A stretch of 39,519 nucleotides of DNA from Sulfidibacterium sp036244975. Lineage in GTDB: Bacteria > Bacteroidota > Bacteroidia > Bacteroidales > F082. The stretch is taken from assembly GCA_036244975.1 (NCBI GenBank), contig BTTE01000019.1:1-39519 (forward strand), given 5' to 3'. Position numbers and translations under genes: made by a program. Position 1 is the stretch's first letter. Every line of letters starts with the position of its first letter. Below are positions 1-7,486 of this stretch, in pieces. The notes beneath the pieces were generated by a model, which saw only the letters and a program-made list of their open reading frames with translations, made no database searches and had not been told where the DNA came from.

Positions 1-1631
1 CGCAGGGAATAAATGATAAACTTTTCCTGCCGAAGCAATTTGACCTGCCGGAAAGTGTACATTGCCAGTAAAAGCGCTACGGTGGCGAGCGCCGGCATGA
101 GCATGTGCAGGTTTTTATGAATAAAAAGGTAATAACACCAAACAAGAAGTGCAAAAATGAGCAAGACTTTGAACCATGGAAAATAAAGATTGTAAACGGC
201 TGAAAAGGGCATGGAAGCTACAAACCTGACAATGATAATGAGTGCACCCACCATTTTGGCCAGCACTACGGCCAGCAGATGGTTGACAAAAGGTATCCAT
301 GAAAGACTTAAAAATGCCAGCCCGGAGAAAATAATGAGATAGGAGAGGGCAAACACTGCAAGATTAGTCAGCAGAAAATAGAGTGGAAACTGGTGAAAAT
401 AGTGTGCGGCAATGGCAAAGATTCCCATCTGTGCGGAAAAAGAAACCACCAACGCAGCCCACAGGGTCTGTAATATTTTGTTGCCGAAATACACCGACCG
501 GTAAATGGGAAAATAGAACATCAAAATTCCCGTAACGGCGGCGTAACTTAACTGGAATCCCACATCAAAAAGCAACAAAGGGTTCAGCAGTAACAACAGG
601 AAAGCCGAAGCCGCAAGGATGTTGAAGTTATCATAGTCCCGCCGGAAAATGTCTGCGAGGATAAAAAGTGAAATCATGGTGGCGGCGCGCAGCACGGAAG
701 GAGAAAGACCGGTGAGCAGGGCATACGACCATATCACAAGCATTAGCAGCACATTACGCAGGATTTTACCGTTTTTGAAATACAACAGAAAGCTAAACAG
801 AAAACTGAATATCAGAAAAATAATGCCCACATGCATCCCGGAGACAACCAAAATATGAACAGCCCCTGCAGCTGTGAAATCCTGATGCAGGTTGGGATCA
901 ATAAGCTGGTCGTAGCCCAGCAAAATGGCAGCGGCGATGGCGTATTCATCACCACTGAGACCTTGTGCCCGCAGACTTTGCAGTAACAGGTTGCGCCAAT
1001 GGGAAAAAACTGCCGGAAGCGAAAATCCGGCTGACGCCGGCAGGTATTTCCAACTCTTATTATCGATGAAAACAGTGTATTTTATACCCCTGTTCTGCAA
1101 ATAATCACGGTAATCGAATTCTCCCGGATTTTTGGGTGCTTCCACGGGGCTCATTTTTCCACTGAAGACAAGTGAACTTCCCAAATGTAACTCTACAGGC
1201 AATGTGTTTGTTTTCAGGTAGGCCAAGACTTTTACCCCTCGTGGTAAAACGCTGTCGCGGTCGGCATATTTGAAAATTTTCAGGATAAACTTCACTGTCT
1301 TGGCTCTTTGCACCGGCTCGGTGAGTAACTTTCCTTCCCATACGGTTTGCGGGTTTTCTCGCAGCGTGATTTGGGTTTCCTTTAATTGGAGCATGGTGAG
1401 TGTAACGCCGGCCGTAAACAAGGCAACATCGAGGGTTATTCCGGTTATCCAACTGTGTTTGAATGATTTAATACGGTTTGTTACTACGGCCGATATCACA
1501 ATCAGAAAGGCCAAAAGGAGCATGAATTCCGTTATCGAAGGCTGTTTGTCTGCATACCAAAGTCGGGCAACGAGAATGCCGGCAGCAAAGAACAAAAGAA
1601 TACGCAGAAAAGGGCGGCCGCGCCAAAACAT
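1..1631 (-). CDS. comEC: ComEC/Rec2 family competence protein (3' end cut by window edge)
   Basis: Integral membrane channel family that carries single-stranded DNA across the inner membrane during natural transformation. An uninterrupted frame of 543 codons runs from the ATG at 1631-1629 to the left edge; an in-frame stop at 1647-1649 leaves this as the first ATG. The N-terminal part (about residues 25-190) looks like the DUF4131 region, with two early hydrophobic segments and the typical GEFDYRDYL-type stretch. The competence domain follows, with VSGMHVG at residues 263-269 and then a series of hydrophobic helices. The family is usually about 650-750 residues in this phylum, so the C-terminus lies outside the window. 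It is divergent from the HgcAB-like fusion gene. Whether a metallo-beta-lactamase-like domain follows cannot be seen. Confidence 0.93.
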   Translation of the reverse strand, partial: MFWRGRPFLRILLFFAAGILVARLWYADKQPSITEFMLLLAFLIVISAVVTNRIKSFKHSWITGITLDVALFTAGVTLTMLQLKETQITLRENPQTVWEGKLLTEPVQRAKTVKFILKIFKYADRDSVLPRGVKVLAYLKTNTLPVELHLGSSLVFSGKMSPVEAPKNPGEFDYRDYLQNRGIKYTVFIDNKSWKYLPASAGFSLPAVFSHWRNLLLQSLRAQGLSGDEYAIAAAILLGYDQLIDPNLHQDFTAAGAVHILVVSGMHVGIIFLIFSFLFSFLLYFKNGKILRNVLLMLVIWSYALLTGLSPSVLRAATMISLFILADIFRRDYDNFNILAASAFLLLLLNPLLLFDVGFQLSYAAVTGILMFYFPIYRSVYFGNKILQTLWAALVVSFSAQMGIFAIAAHYFHQFPLYFLLTNLAVFALSYLIIFSGLAFLSLSWIPFVNHLLAVVLAKMVGALIIIVRFVASMPFSAVYNLYFPWFKVLLIFALLVWCYYLFIHKNLHMLMPALATVALLLAMYTFRQVKLLRQEKFIIYSL

Positions 1632-1950
1632 GGGTTTACTTGTTAGTTACCACAATAGTACAAAAAAATTAAAGAAAAGGCCAGAATATTTAAATGTTGT
1701 GCGAAAATTATCCCGAATATAAAAAGGAATTCTTAAAAAGTTAAGGGATTGTAACGAAATAACCTATCCATTTCGTCTGACAGTAAACGGACGCATGGAA
1801 AATATGGGACATTTGACAGAAAGTATTAAATTTGGGGACGAGTAAAAAAACAAAATGTATAGCTGCTTGAAAGTGATTACCTTTGAATGTGAAAGACCTC
1901 ATATTCAAACTATTGGATGAGATTTGCTATAAGGATAAAATACAATAAAT
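1632..1950. other. Divergent intergenic region, comEC / HgcAB-like fusion
   Basis: 319 bases without a convincing gene. It holds a short hairpin, ACGAAAT (1754-1760) against ATTTCGT (1770-1776). It also holds two Bacteroidota-type -7 boxes on the + strand: TAAATTTG at 1827-1834 and TACCTTTG at 1878-1885. Neither has a clear -33 element at the usual distance. A seven-base inverted repeat overlaps the second box. Confidence 0.6.
1878..1909 (+). promoter_or_regulatory. Possible promoter -7 box with overlapping dyad, upstream of the fusion gene
   Basis: TACCTTTG at 1878-1885 matches the TAnnTTTG box of Bacteroidota promoters. TTTGAAT (1882-1888) and ATTCAAA (1903-1909) form a perfect inverted repeat with a 14-nt spacer, covering the box and the expected transcription start. 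The start codon lies 42 nt after the repeat. That a repressor binds here is an inference; no regulator gene is adjacent. Confidence 0.4.
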
Positions 1951-3723
1951 ATGTTTTCTTATATTTTTATGAAAATTCTGGAAAGTCGTCCCGAAAGGTA
2001 TGACACAGGGATTAATTTCTTGTCCGGCGGACACGCTGCAAAAATCAGGAAGCAGATAGTGAGGGAATTTGTACAACCCGGCATGCAGGTACTTGACATT
2101 GGGTGTGGGACAGGTTTGCTGATTGAAGATTCCGCAAAAGCAGGTGCCGTCGTAAAAGGAATTGATATTTCGGACGGTATGTTGAAAGTTGCGCAGAAGC
2201 GAATTGAAAAAAGCGGATTACAAGATAAAATTTCAATTTATAATGCCGGTGTTGTAGAAATAGATGCTCTTTTTCCCGAAAATAGTTTCGATTTAATTGT
2301 CTCGACTTTGGTTTTCAGCGAGCTTTATGCTGAAGAAAGAACAATGGCTTTATTCCAAATAAAAAAGTTGTTAAAACCAAACGGAAAATTAGTAATTGCC
2401 GTCGAAGTTCAACCGGATAGTTTTTTTAAACGAATGGCTCATCTTTTTGTCAGGTTGCCTTTGGCCATTTTAACTTATGTTATTGCTCAAACCGGCACAA
2501 AACCACTCACTCACCTGCCGGAAGAGGTTACCAAATCAGGTTTTTTACTCATCAAAGAAGAGCGTTCATTTCTTGATAGTTTCGTTCTGTTATCTGCAAA
2601 TAATTCAAAAGATACAGGTTTTGATAAGATTAATTTGCCTGTTGTCAAACAGCCTGATGATGATTTTTCAATGTTCAAATCTGTTTGGGATTATATCGGC
2701 CGGTGGTTTCCAAATCCTGTTGAACCCGGACTTCGTATTATCGGAAATCCCGACAGGAGTTCACCGGTAGTCCTCACATCAAATTTTCATCTTACGGTCA
2801 GGCGTGTGGAGAAATCCTTAAAAAAGGAAAACCTGTTTTTATTAATTGCCCCGACAAACGGCATCAATGTCTGGTGTGCTACGGAAGGTGGGGATTTGAA
2901 TACGCACTCCGTAATAACAGCCATTAAAACAAGCCGGTTGAATGAGAGAGTTGACCATGATAAGATAATTCTTCCGCAATTTTCCGCCCCGGGAATTGAC
3001 CTTAAGCTTTTGCAAAAAGAAACCGGACGAAAGGGGCTATTTGGCCCTGCTTACTCAAAAAGTATTCCTGAATATCTTAAAGATCATAATTCTGTTTTTA
3101 AAAATAATAAAGCTGATTTCTCACTTCCCTTCCGGTTGGAGATGCTGCTTTCAATGAATTTCATTATTTGGTTTGTAATGGCAATAGTTATCCTGTTTGT
3201 TGCCCCGAAACTGGTTTTACCGGTTAGCATTTATTTTTGGCTCACAGGTTTCGCCCTTTATGCAGGTTATCCGGTTATACCGGGGAAAAGCGGTTGGCTT
3301 AAAGCAGGTGTACTCTCAATAGCAGAAGTCCTTTTCATTGCGTTATATTCGCTTTTTGTATTAAAAATGCCTCTTTTCTCGTATTGGAAAATCATGGCTG
3401 GTATAACTGCCATTAACCTATGGCTTGGTTTCGATTTAAAAGGAATTGTTGCCGGTTATCCGTCTGAAGCGGAATGGTTGATGAGAAGACTCGGGATGAA
3501 ATCTTTCGGACATATCTTTTCAGCAGAAAAACAAAATGAAGGGATTATTCAACAAGACATCAACAGATGTAACAATTGCCGTATTTGTTTAATGGTCTGT
3601 ACCAAAGGAGTTTTCGATATTGATAAAAATAAAGATATAAGAATAAAGCATCAATCGGAATGTTTTGCCTGTAATGCTTGTGTAACGCAATGCCCGGAAG
3701 ACGCTTTACAACTGGGAAAATGA
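1951..3723 (+). CDS. Fusion: SAM methyltransferase + HgcA-like corrinoid protein + HgcB-like ferredoxin
   Basis: One 590-residue frame. Residues about 10-215 form a class I SAM methyltransferase, with motif I VLDIGCGTG at 47-55, the acidic GIDIS strand at 70-74 and a UbiE-like fold. Residues about 255-400 resemble the HgcA cobalamin-binding domain: VEPG..IIGNP leads into the cap-helix core NVWCA, with Cys309 as the predicted lower cobalt ligand, and LPQFSAPG follows at 341-348. Residues about 404-493 form roughly four membrane helices. Residues 535-590 are an HgcB-like ferredoxin with Cys540/543/546/550 and Cys571/574/577/581. Canonical HgcA and HgcB are normally two proteins that methylate mercury; the ferredoxin reduces the corrinoid. 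Differences from canonical: the cap motif reads NVWCATEGG instead of NVWCA(A/S)GK, and the chain ends nine residues after the last cluster cysteine, without the terminal HgcB cysteines. Domain identity is strong; substrate is unknown. It stands alone, with about 320-370 bases of AT-rich DNA on each side. Confidence 0.85.
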   Translation: MFSYIFMKILESRPERYDTGINFLSGGHAAKIRKQIVREFVQPGMQVLDIGCGTGLLIEDSAKAGAVVKGIDISDGMLKVAQKRIEKSGLQDKISIYNAGVVEIDALFPENSFDLIVSTLVFSELYAEERTMALFQIKKLLKPNGKLVIAVEVQPDSFFKRMAHLFVRLPLAILTYVIAQTGTKPLTHLPEEVTKSGFLLIKEERSFLDSFVLLSANNSKDTGFDKINLPVVKQPDDDFSMFKSVWDYIGRWFPNPVEPGLRIIGNPDRSSPVVLTSNFHLTVRRVEKSLKKENLFLLIAPTNGINVWCATEGGDLNTHSVITAIKTSRLNERVDHDKIILPQFSAPGIDLKLLQKETGRKGLFGPAYSKSIPEYLKDHNSVFKNNKADFSLPFRLEMLLSMNFIIWFVMAIVILFVAPKLVLPVSIYFWLTGFALYAGYPVIPGKSGWLKAGVLSIAEVLFIALYSLFVLKMPLFSYWKIMAGITAINLWLGFDLKGIVAGYPSEAEWLMRRLGMKSFGHIFSAEKQNEGIIQQDINRCNNCRICLMVCTKGVFDIDKNKDIRIKHQSECFACNACVTQCPEDALQLGK

Positions 3724-4095
3724 ATGAACCTTCGCCTGGAATTGCAGGATTAAAAATGAGGTTCTGCGATAACCATAAAAATTTTATCAGCTTTATTGAT
3801 ATAGATTGTTGAACATCAACGATTAACCATGTATTTTTGTCTCGTAAGGATGACATATTGGTAGAATTAAATATTAACCACTTGTCAAGTGCCGTAGGTA
3901 CGAAATGTTTACTTGGTCCAATTTTGGGTAAAATAGTTTATAAAACACAAAGGTTTTGATATAAAAGAGCTGAAAGCCTTGCATTCATATTGTCGCCTAT
4001 CCACTTATAGATATTGTAGTACGTTATTGGCTAACAGTTATAAAGGTGGTGTTTTATAGAAGGCCGGCAAACCCTAATTAACTTGCCTTATTTTC
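3724..4095. other. Intergenic region between convergent genes
   Basis: 372 AT-rich bases with no supported gene. The only structure that stands out is the palindrome CACTTGtCAAGTG at about 3880-3892, which runs on into GCCGTAGGTACGAAAT. This sequence looks like a dispersed intergenic element, but only one copy lies in the window. No strong terminator follows the fusion gene. Confidence 0.5.
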
Positions 4096-4594
4096 CTATT
4101 GTCTGATTCTTTTCTGGCATTCGGCTTTCGGTAAACCCAGTTTGGGATTCGTCGTCGTACAAAGTTCGTTGAGTTTTTCAATTGCCCTTTGGCCTGACAG
4201 GACATTTTTATCAAAAAGATTATCGAAAACCCACAGGTGGCCATGGACTTCAATATTCATATATTTTGCAAACTTACGCAGCGTGTTGTCGCTTGTGAGG
4301 AGGGGTGGCATTTTCACTTTTTGCCTGAAAAAATGCAGAACAGTCCTGTTCGGATAGTTGTGGTTTGCAACGCTGTATGGATATAATTTCAGTGAGTTCC
4401 TTTTCGGTTAAATTGTGAACCATTAATTTCCCGGTTTCGATATATGGAACCAATGCTTCTTTTTGTTCATCAAATAACTCTTCAAGGATTAAAGCTGTTG
4501 TATAAAATTCATATTCCAATTGAAAGAAATTGGGTAGCAGTTTTAGTTCTACCATATCAATCAGGATATTTGCATCGTTGACTATTATTTTCAC
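4096..4594 (-). pseudogene. PIN-domain toxin-like gene broken by a +1 frameshift
   Basis: Two overlapping minus-strand frames together make one PIN-domain ribonuclease of about 165 residues. The first (from the ATG at 4594) gives the N-terminal half, with the first acidic motif in IIVNDANILIDM, then LILEELFDE, and LSEQDCSAFF. It then falls out of frame and stops at 4274. The homologous continuation, PPLLTSDNTLRKFA and IEVHGHLWVFD, lies in the next frame and ends at 4096. Removing one A from the run of five at 4318-4322 joins the halves. PIN proteins of this type are toxins or RNases paired with an upstream regulator. The start overlaps the stop of the XRE/ImmA-IrrE gene by four bases (ATGA), so the two are translationally coupled. 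Alternatives to true inactivation are a homopolymer sequencing error or programmed frameshifting. Confidence 0.8.
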
Positions 4595-5637
4595 AGGGCA
4601 ACAAATTCTTTTCGAAATTCAGCTAATTTCTGGTTAGATAAGTTGGCAGCTTTGCTCAAAGAGATAACTTCCTCAGCCGCTGCCCTGTAAATTAATTGCT
4701 TAAAACGGAAACTTTGTTCAATTCCCAGATAAGCACCCAAGCCTATCTCCGCTTTGTTACGGTTAATCCGTTTTCTAAATTGGATAAAATGTGCCTCGGT
4801 AATAATGCCCAGGTCTTTAGCCCTTGCCATGATGGCCTGAACAGACATACCATAAGTTTCTTTCATGGCAATTAATTCGGGTTCTGATAATTGAGAGCGG
4901 AATTCCCCTATCTCATTTTTAAAAGTCATTTGGGGAATCAGCATTGCTCCTGCAAATTGAAAACAAAACCGTTCTTTTTCTCTGTGAGAAACAGAATCAG
5001 GCAGGTTTAACAACAAATGTCCCAGTTCGTGTAAAGCAGTTAAACGTTTCCGCTCAACGGTATAACTTTTATTGATAACAATAAGTGGTATTTTGCCGTC
5101 TGCCCAACCTGAGAAACCGTCAAATTCATCGGGAGCCTCTATTTCGACAATCTTAATTTCCTTGTCTTCCAAGGTGTCAATTACATTGGGCAAAGCATTC
5201 ATCCCTAAGTTCCATGCGGTACGCACTTTAATAGCCGCCTGCTCGACATCGGCTTTAGCAGAAACTGAAAGTCCTGCAATGGGGTTGGAAAAATCGGACT
5301 GTATGTTTAATAATTGTTCTACTTCGAGGTACCGCTCTATAAAGTCGGTAACATTTTGTTTGATGGCCTCGCTGGTTTTTACAGGAAGCCTGGTTTTTTT
5401 CCTGAACTCCACTTGGTTAATTTCAACGGAAAAGGGACGAAAGAAATAATCGGGTTTTACATTTAATGCATGGGCAAGGGCAAGCAACACTTTGCTATCA
5501 GCCATCATTTTGCCTTTTTCATATTTTGAAATAGCATTTTTGGAGACAATCCCGTCCATTCTTATTACGAGTTGGTCTTGCGACAGCGCGGCCTTCTTTC
5601 TGGCACTTTTCAGCCTTTTTGCAAATATGCTTTTCAT
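4591..5637 (-). CDS. XRE-family regulator fused to ImmA/IrrE zinc metallopeptidase
   Basis: 348 residues. Residues 1-65 form an XRE/Cro-type helix-turn-helix (LSQDQLVIRM, then a recognition helix near SKNAISKYEKGK). The middle and C-terminal parts are an ImmA/IrrE (COG2856-like) peptidase with the zinc motif HELGH at 203-207 and downstream EKERFCFQFAGAMLIP, typical of the family. Such proteins act as antitoxins or repressors that self-regulate, or that cleave a repressor. It is first in a two-gene operon with the PIN gene (four-base overlap), and its promoter lies within a perfect inverted repeat just upstream, consistent with autoregulation. The module lies between a truncated AlbA_2 gene and the HgcAB-like fusion, which suggests an acquired island. 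The direct target of the peptidase is not evident. Confidence 0.9.
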   Translation of the reverse strand: MKSIFAKRLKSARKKAALSQDQLVIRMDGIVSKNAISKYEKGKMMADSKVLLALAHALNVKPDYFFRPFSVEINQVEFRKKTRLPVKTSEAIKQNVTDFIERYLEVEQLLNIQSDFSNPIAGLSVSAKADVEQAAIKVRTAWNLGMNALPNVIDTLEDKEIKIVEIEAPDEFDGFSGWADGKIPLIVINKSYTVERKRLTALHELGHLLLNLPDSVSHREKERFCFQFAGAMLIPQMTFKNEIGEFRSQLSEPELIAMKETYGMSVQAIMARAKDLGIITEAHFIQFRKRINRNKAEIGLGAYLGIEQSFRFKQLIYRAAAEEVISLSKAANLSNQKLAEFRKEFVAL

Positions 5638-5653
5638 AATAATGGGAGTATAG

Positions 5654-5700
5654 GTTTACAAAACAATGCAAAAATACATAATTGTAAACTAAAAAGCAAA
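5654..5700 (-). promoter_or_regulatory. Promoter and operator of the XRE/PIN operon
   Basis: On the minus strand, TTTG (complement of 5697-5700), a 20-nt spacer and TATTTTTG (complement of 5669-5676) match the Bacteroidota -33/-7 consensus. The perfect eight-base inverted repeat GTTTACAA (5654-5661) and TTGTAAAC (5682-5689) flanks the -7 box. The half-sites are centred 28 nt apart. This is a likely binding site for the XRE protein, by inference from position. Confidence 0.7.
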
Positions 5701-5766
5701 TTTAATTTTTATGGAAATGATATTTTCTTTGATTACTTACTGATGCTGAGGCTTTTCTAAAATAGG

Positions 5767-5952
5767 TTAGTTGGTTTTCTCCACCCCGACAGTTTCCCTT
5801 GGATTGTCCGGTATGTCAAGATAAAGTTTGCCGCCGGCATCGTTGGCAAAACTGATAAGGGTGTTAGCCAGCTCGACACTGGTTGACAGCTTGGCCTTAA
5901 ACTCCAGTCGTCCGCTTTCGGGTTGTTGTAATGTCTTAGCCGGTTTTGTCAT
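5767..5952 (-). pseudogene. Truncated AlbA_2/Schlafen-type ATP-binding domain remnant
   Basis: 61 codons from the ATG at 5952-5950 to the stop at 5767. The sequence ESGRLEFKAKLS then LANTLISFANDAGGKLYLDI is the typical start of an AlbA_2 (divergent AAA-4) domain. The protein ends immediately after the VGV strand, at about half the domain; intact members are usually several hundred residues long. It starts 10 bases after the mnmE stop, so it would be read with mnmE. A longer frame from 6009 overlaps mnmE and is unlikely to be the start. The 3' end borders the toxin-antitoxin-like module, suggesting that insertion or deletion there removed the rest. A short expressed protein cannot be excluded. 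Confidence 0.65.
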
Positions 5953-5962
5953 AATAATCCGG

Positions 5963-7372
5963 TTACTTTCCGATACAAAACTTTCCGAAGATGTTTCCCA
6001 AAATATCATCGGAAGTTACTTCGCCGGTAATAGATCCCAAATGATACAATGCCTGCCGTACGTCTATAGCCACCAGATCAGTAGGAATGTTGTCTTCAAA
6101 TCCTTTCTCTATCTCGATGATAGATTCCAGTGCATGCGCCAAAGCCTCATAATGGCGGGAATTATTTATGAGAATATCATCGCCCGGGCTGTCGTTTTTC
6201 ACATGGTTCACCAGCGTTTCTGCCAGTAAATGTATATTTTCCTTACGCTTGGCTGAGACAAAAACGGTTTCCAGTTCCAGCAATTCTTTCAAATGCCCCG
6301 GTATCTCGGCAAGCAGGTCAATTTTGTTGGCCACAAGAATAAAATGTTTGTTTTTGTTATGAATATAGGTTTTAAACTCTTCTAGCACCTCTTTCATACT
6401 CTCTTTATTCATGCTGCTGATATCACAAACATAAAGAATCAGGCTGGCCTGGTTGATTTTGTCATAAGTTTTTTCGATGCCCATGTTTTCCACCACGTCG
6501 GACGAATCGCGCAACCCGGCGGTGTCGATGAAACGAAAAGAGTAACCTTCCAGCGCAATGGTATCTTCGATGGCATCGCGGGTAGTGCCGGGGACTTCCG
6601 AAACAATAGCTTTTTCTTCGTTAAGGATGGCGTTGAGCAATGTAGATTTACCAACATTGGGTTTGCCGATGATGGCCACCGGAATTCCTTTTTTCAACAC
6701 ATTCCCCATTTTAAAAGATTCTTTCAACCGTATAAGTTCTTTTTTTATTTCTCCCAAGAGATGTGTAAAGCGGCTCCTGTCTGCAAATTCCACATCCTCC
6801 TCGCTAAAGTCCAGCTCCAGTTCCAGCAGCGAGGCAAAATCCACCAGCTTTTTCCGCAGCTCGGCAATCTTTTCGGAAAACCCTCCGCGCATTTGCCGGA
6901 TAGCCATCCGATGGGCCGCTTTCGATTCGGAAGCAATCAAATCAGCTACGGCCTCTGCCTGTGTCAGGTCCATTTTTCCGTTAAGGAATGCCCTGAGGGT
7001 AAATTCTCCGGGCTGTGCCATCCTTGCCCCGGACTCAATAATGGTTTGCAGCAACATCTGTTGGATATACTCCGAGCCGTGACAGGAAATCTCCACGGCA
7101 TCTTCGCCGGTGTAGGAGTGGGGGGCCTTAAAATAACTGACCAAAACCTCATCAAGTACTTTTCCTTCTTTCAGTATCTCACCGAAATAGAGATGATGAC
7201 TTTGAATATTTTCCGGCGAAAGCTCTGAATTTTTTGAAACAAAGTGTTTTAGCACTATCTCAAGACTTTTTTCCCCTGATATTCTGACAATGGCTATAGC
7301 TCCCATGCCGGGAGGAGTAGCCACCGCACAGATAGTGCCCGAATTGTAACTGTTTGATTTTGAGGTATCCAT
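5963..7372 (-). CDS. mnmE: tRNA uridine-5-carboxymethylaminomethyl modification GTPase MnmE
   Basis: With MnmG, this GTPase installs the (carboxymethyl)aminomethyl group on wobble U34 of certain tRNAs. The 469 residues show a complete family layout: an N-terminal folate-binding domain (ICAVATPPGMGAIAIVRISG at 14-33), a helical domain, an inserted Ras-like G domain with Walker A GKPNVGKST at 236-244 and DTAGLR at 283-288, and the C-terminal CIGK at 466-469 that carries the catalytic cysteine. Length is normal for the family. It is divergent from sucD across 114 bases. Downstream on the same strand are only the AlbA_2 remnant and then the toxin-antitoxin-like module. mnmD, a later step of the same pathway, is at the other end of the window. 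Confidence 0.97.
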   Translation of the reverse strand: MDTSKSNSYNSGTICAVATPPGMGAIAIVRISGEKSLEIVLKHFVSKNSELSPENIQSHHLYFGEILKEGKVLDEVLVSYFKAPHSYTGEDAVEISCHGSEYIQQMLLQTIIESGARMAQPGEFTLRAFLNGKMDLTQAEAVADLIASESKAAHRMAIRQMRGGFSEKIAELRKKLVDFASLLELELDFSEEDVEFADRSRFTHLLGEIKKELIRLKESFKMGNVLKKGIPVAIIGKPNVGKSTLLNAILNEEKAIVSEVPGTTRDAIEDTIALEGYSFRFIDTAGLRDSSDVVENMGIEKTYDKINQASLILYVCDISSMNKESMKEVLEEFKTYIHNKNKHFILVANKIDLLAEIPGHLKELLELETVFVSAKRKENIHLLAETLVNHVKNDSPGDDILINNSRHYEALAHALESIIEIEKGFEDNIPTDLVAIDVRQALYHLGSITGEVTSDDILGNIFGKFCIGK

Positions 7373-7442
7373 GGCCTAATTTATAATTATTCATAAAAAA
7401 CAAAAATAAGCAAGAAATTTCAAATGGCTCAATAAAACATAT

Positions 7443-7450
7443 TACCTTTG
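7443..7450 (+). promoter_or_regulatory. sucD promoter -7 box
   Basis: TACCTTTG fits TAnnTTTG and lies 36 nt before the sucD start. A TTTC at 7418-7421 sits at about -33 spacing. On the opposite strand, CAAAAATA at 7401-7408 is a candidate -7 box for mnmE. Confidence 0.55.
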
Positions 7451-7486
7451 GCGCTTCATAAAATAAAGATACAAAATTTTTAATAA

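Noticed and set aside
1105..1722. Open frames of 115 and 150 residues on both strands
   Set aside because: Both overlap the comEC reading frame, which has clear family motifs; they are shadows.
1951..2700. ArsM-like arsenite methyltransferase reading of the N-terminal domain
   Set aside because: The domain has only one cysteine, so the conserved cysteine set of ArsM is absent.
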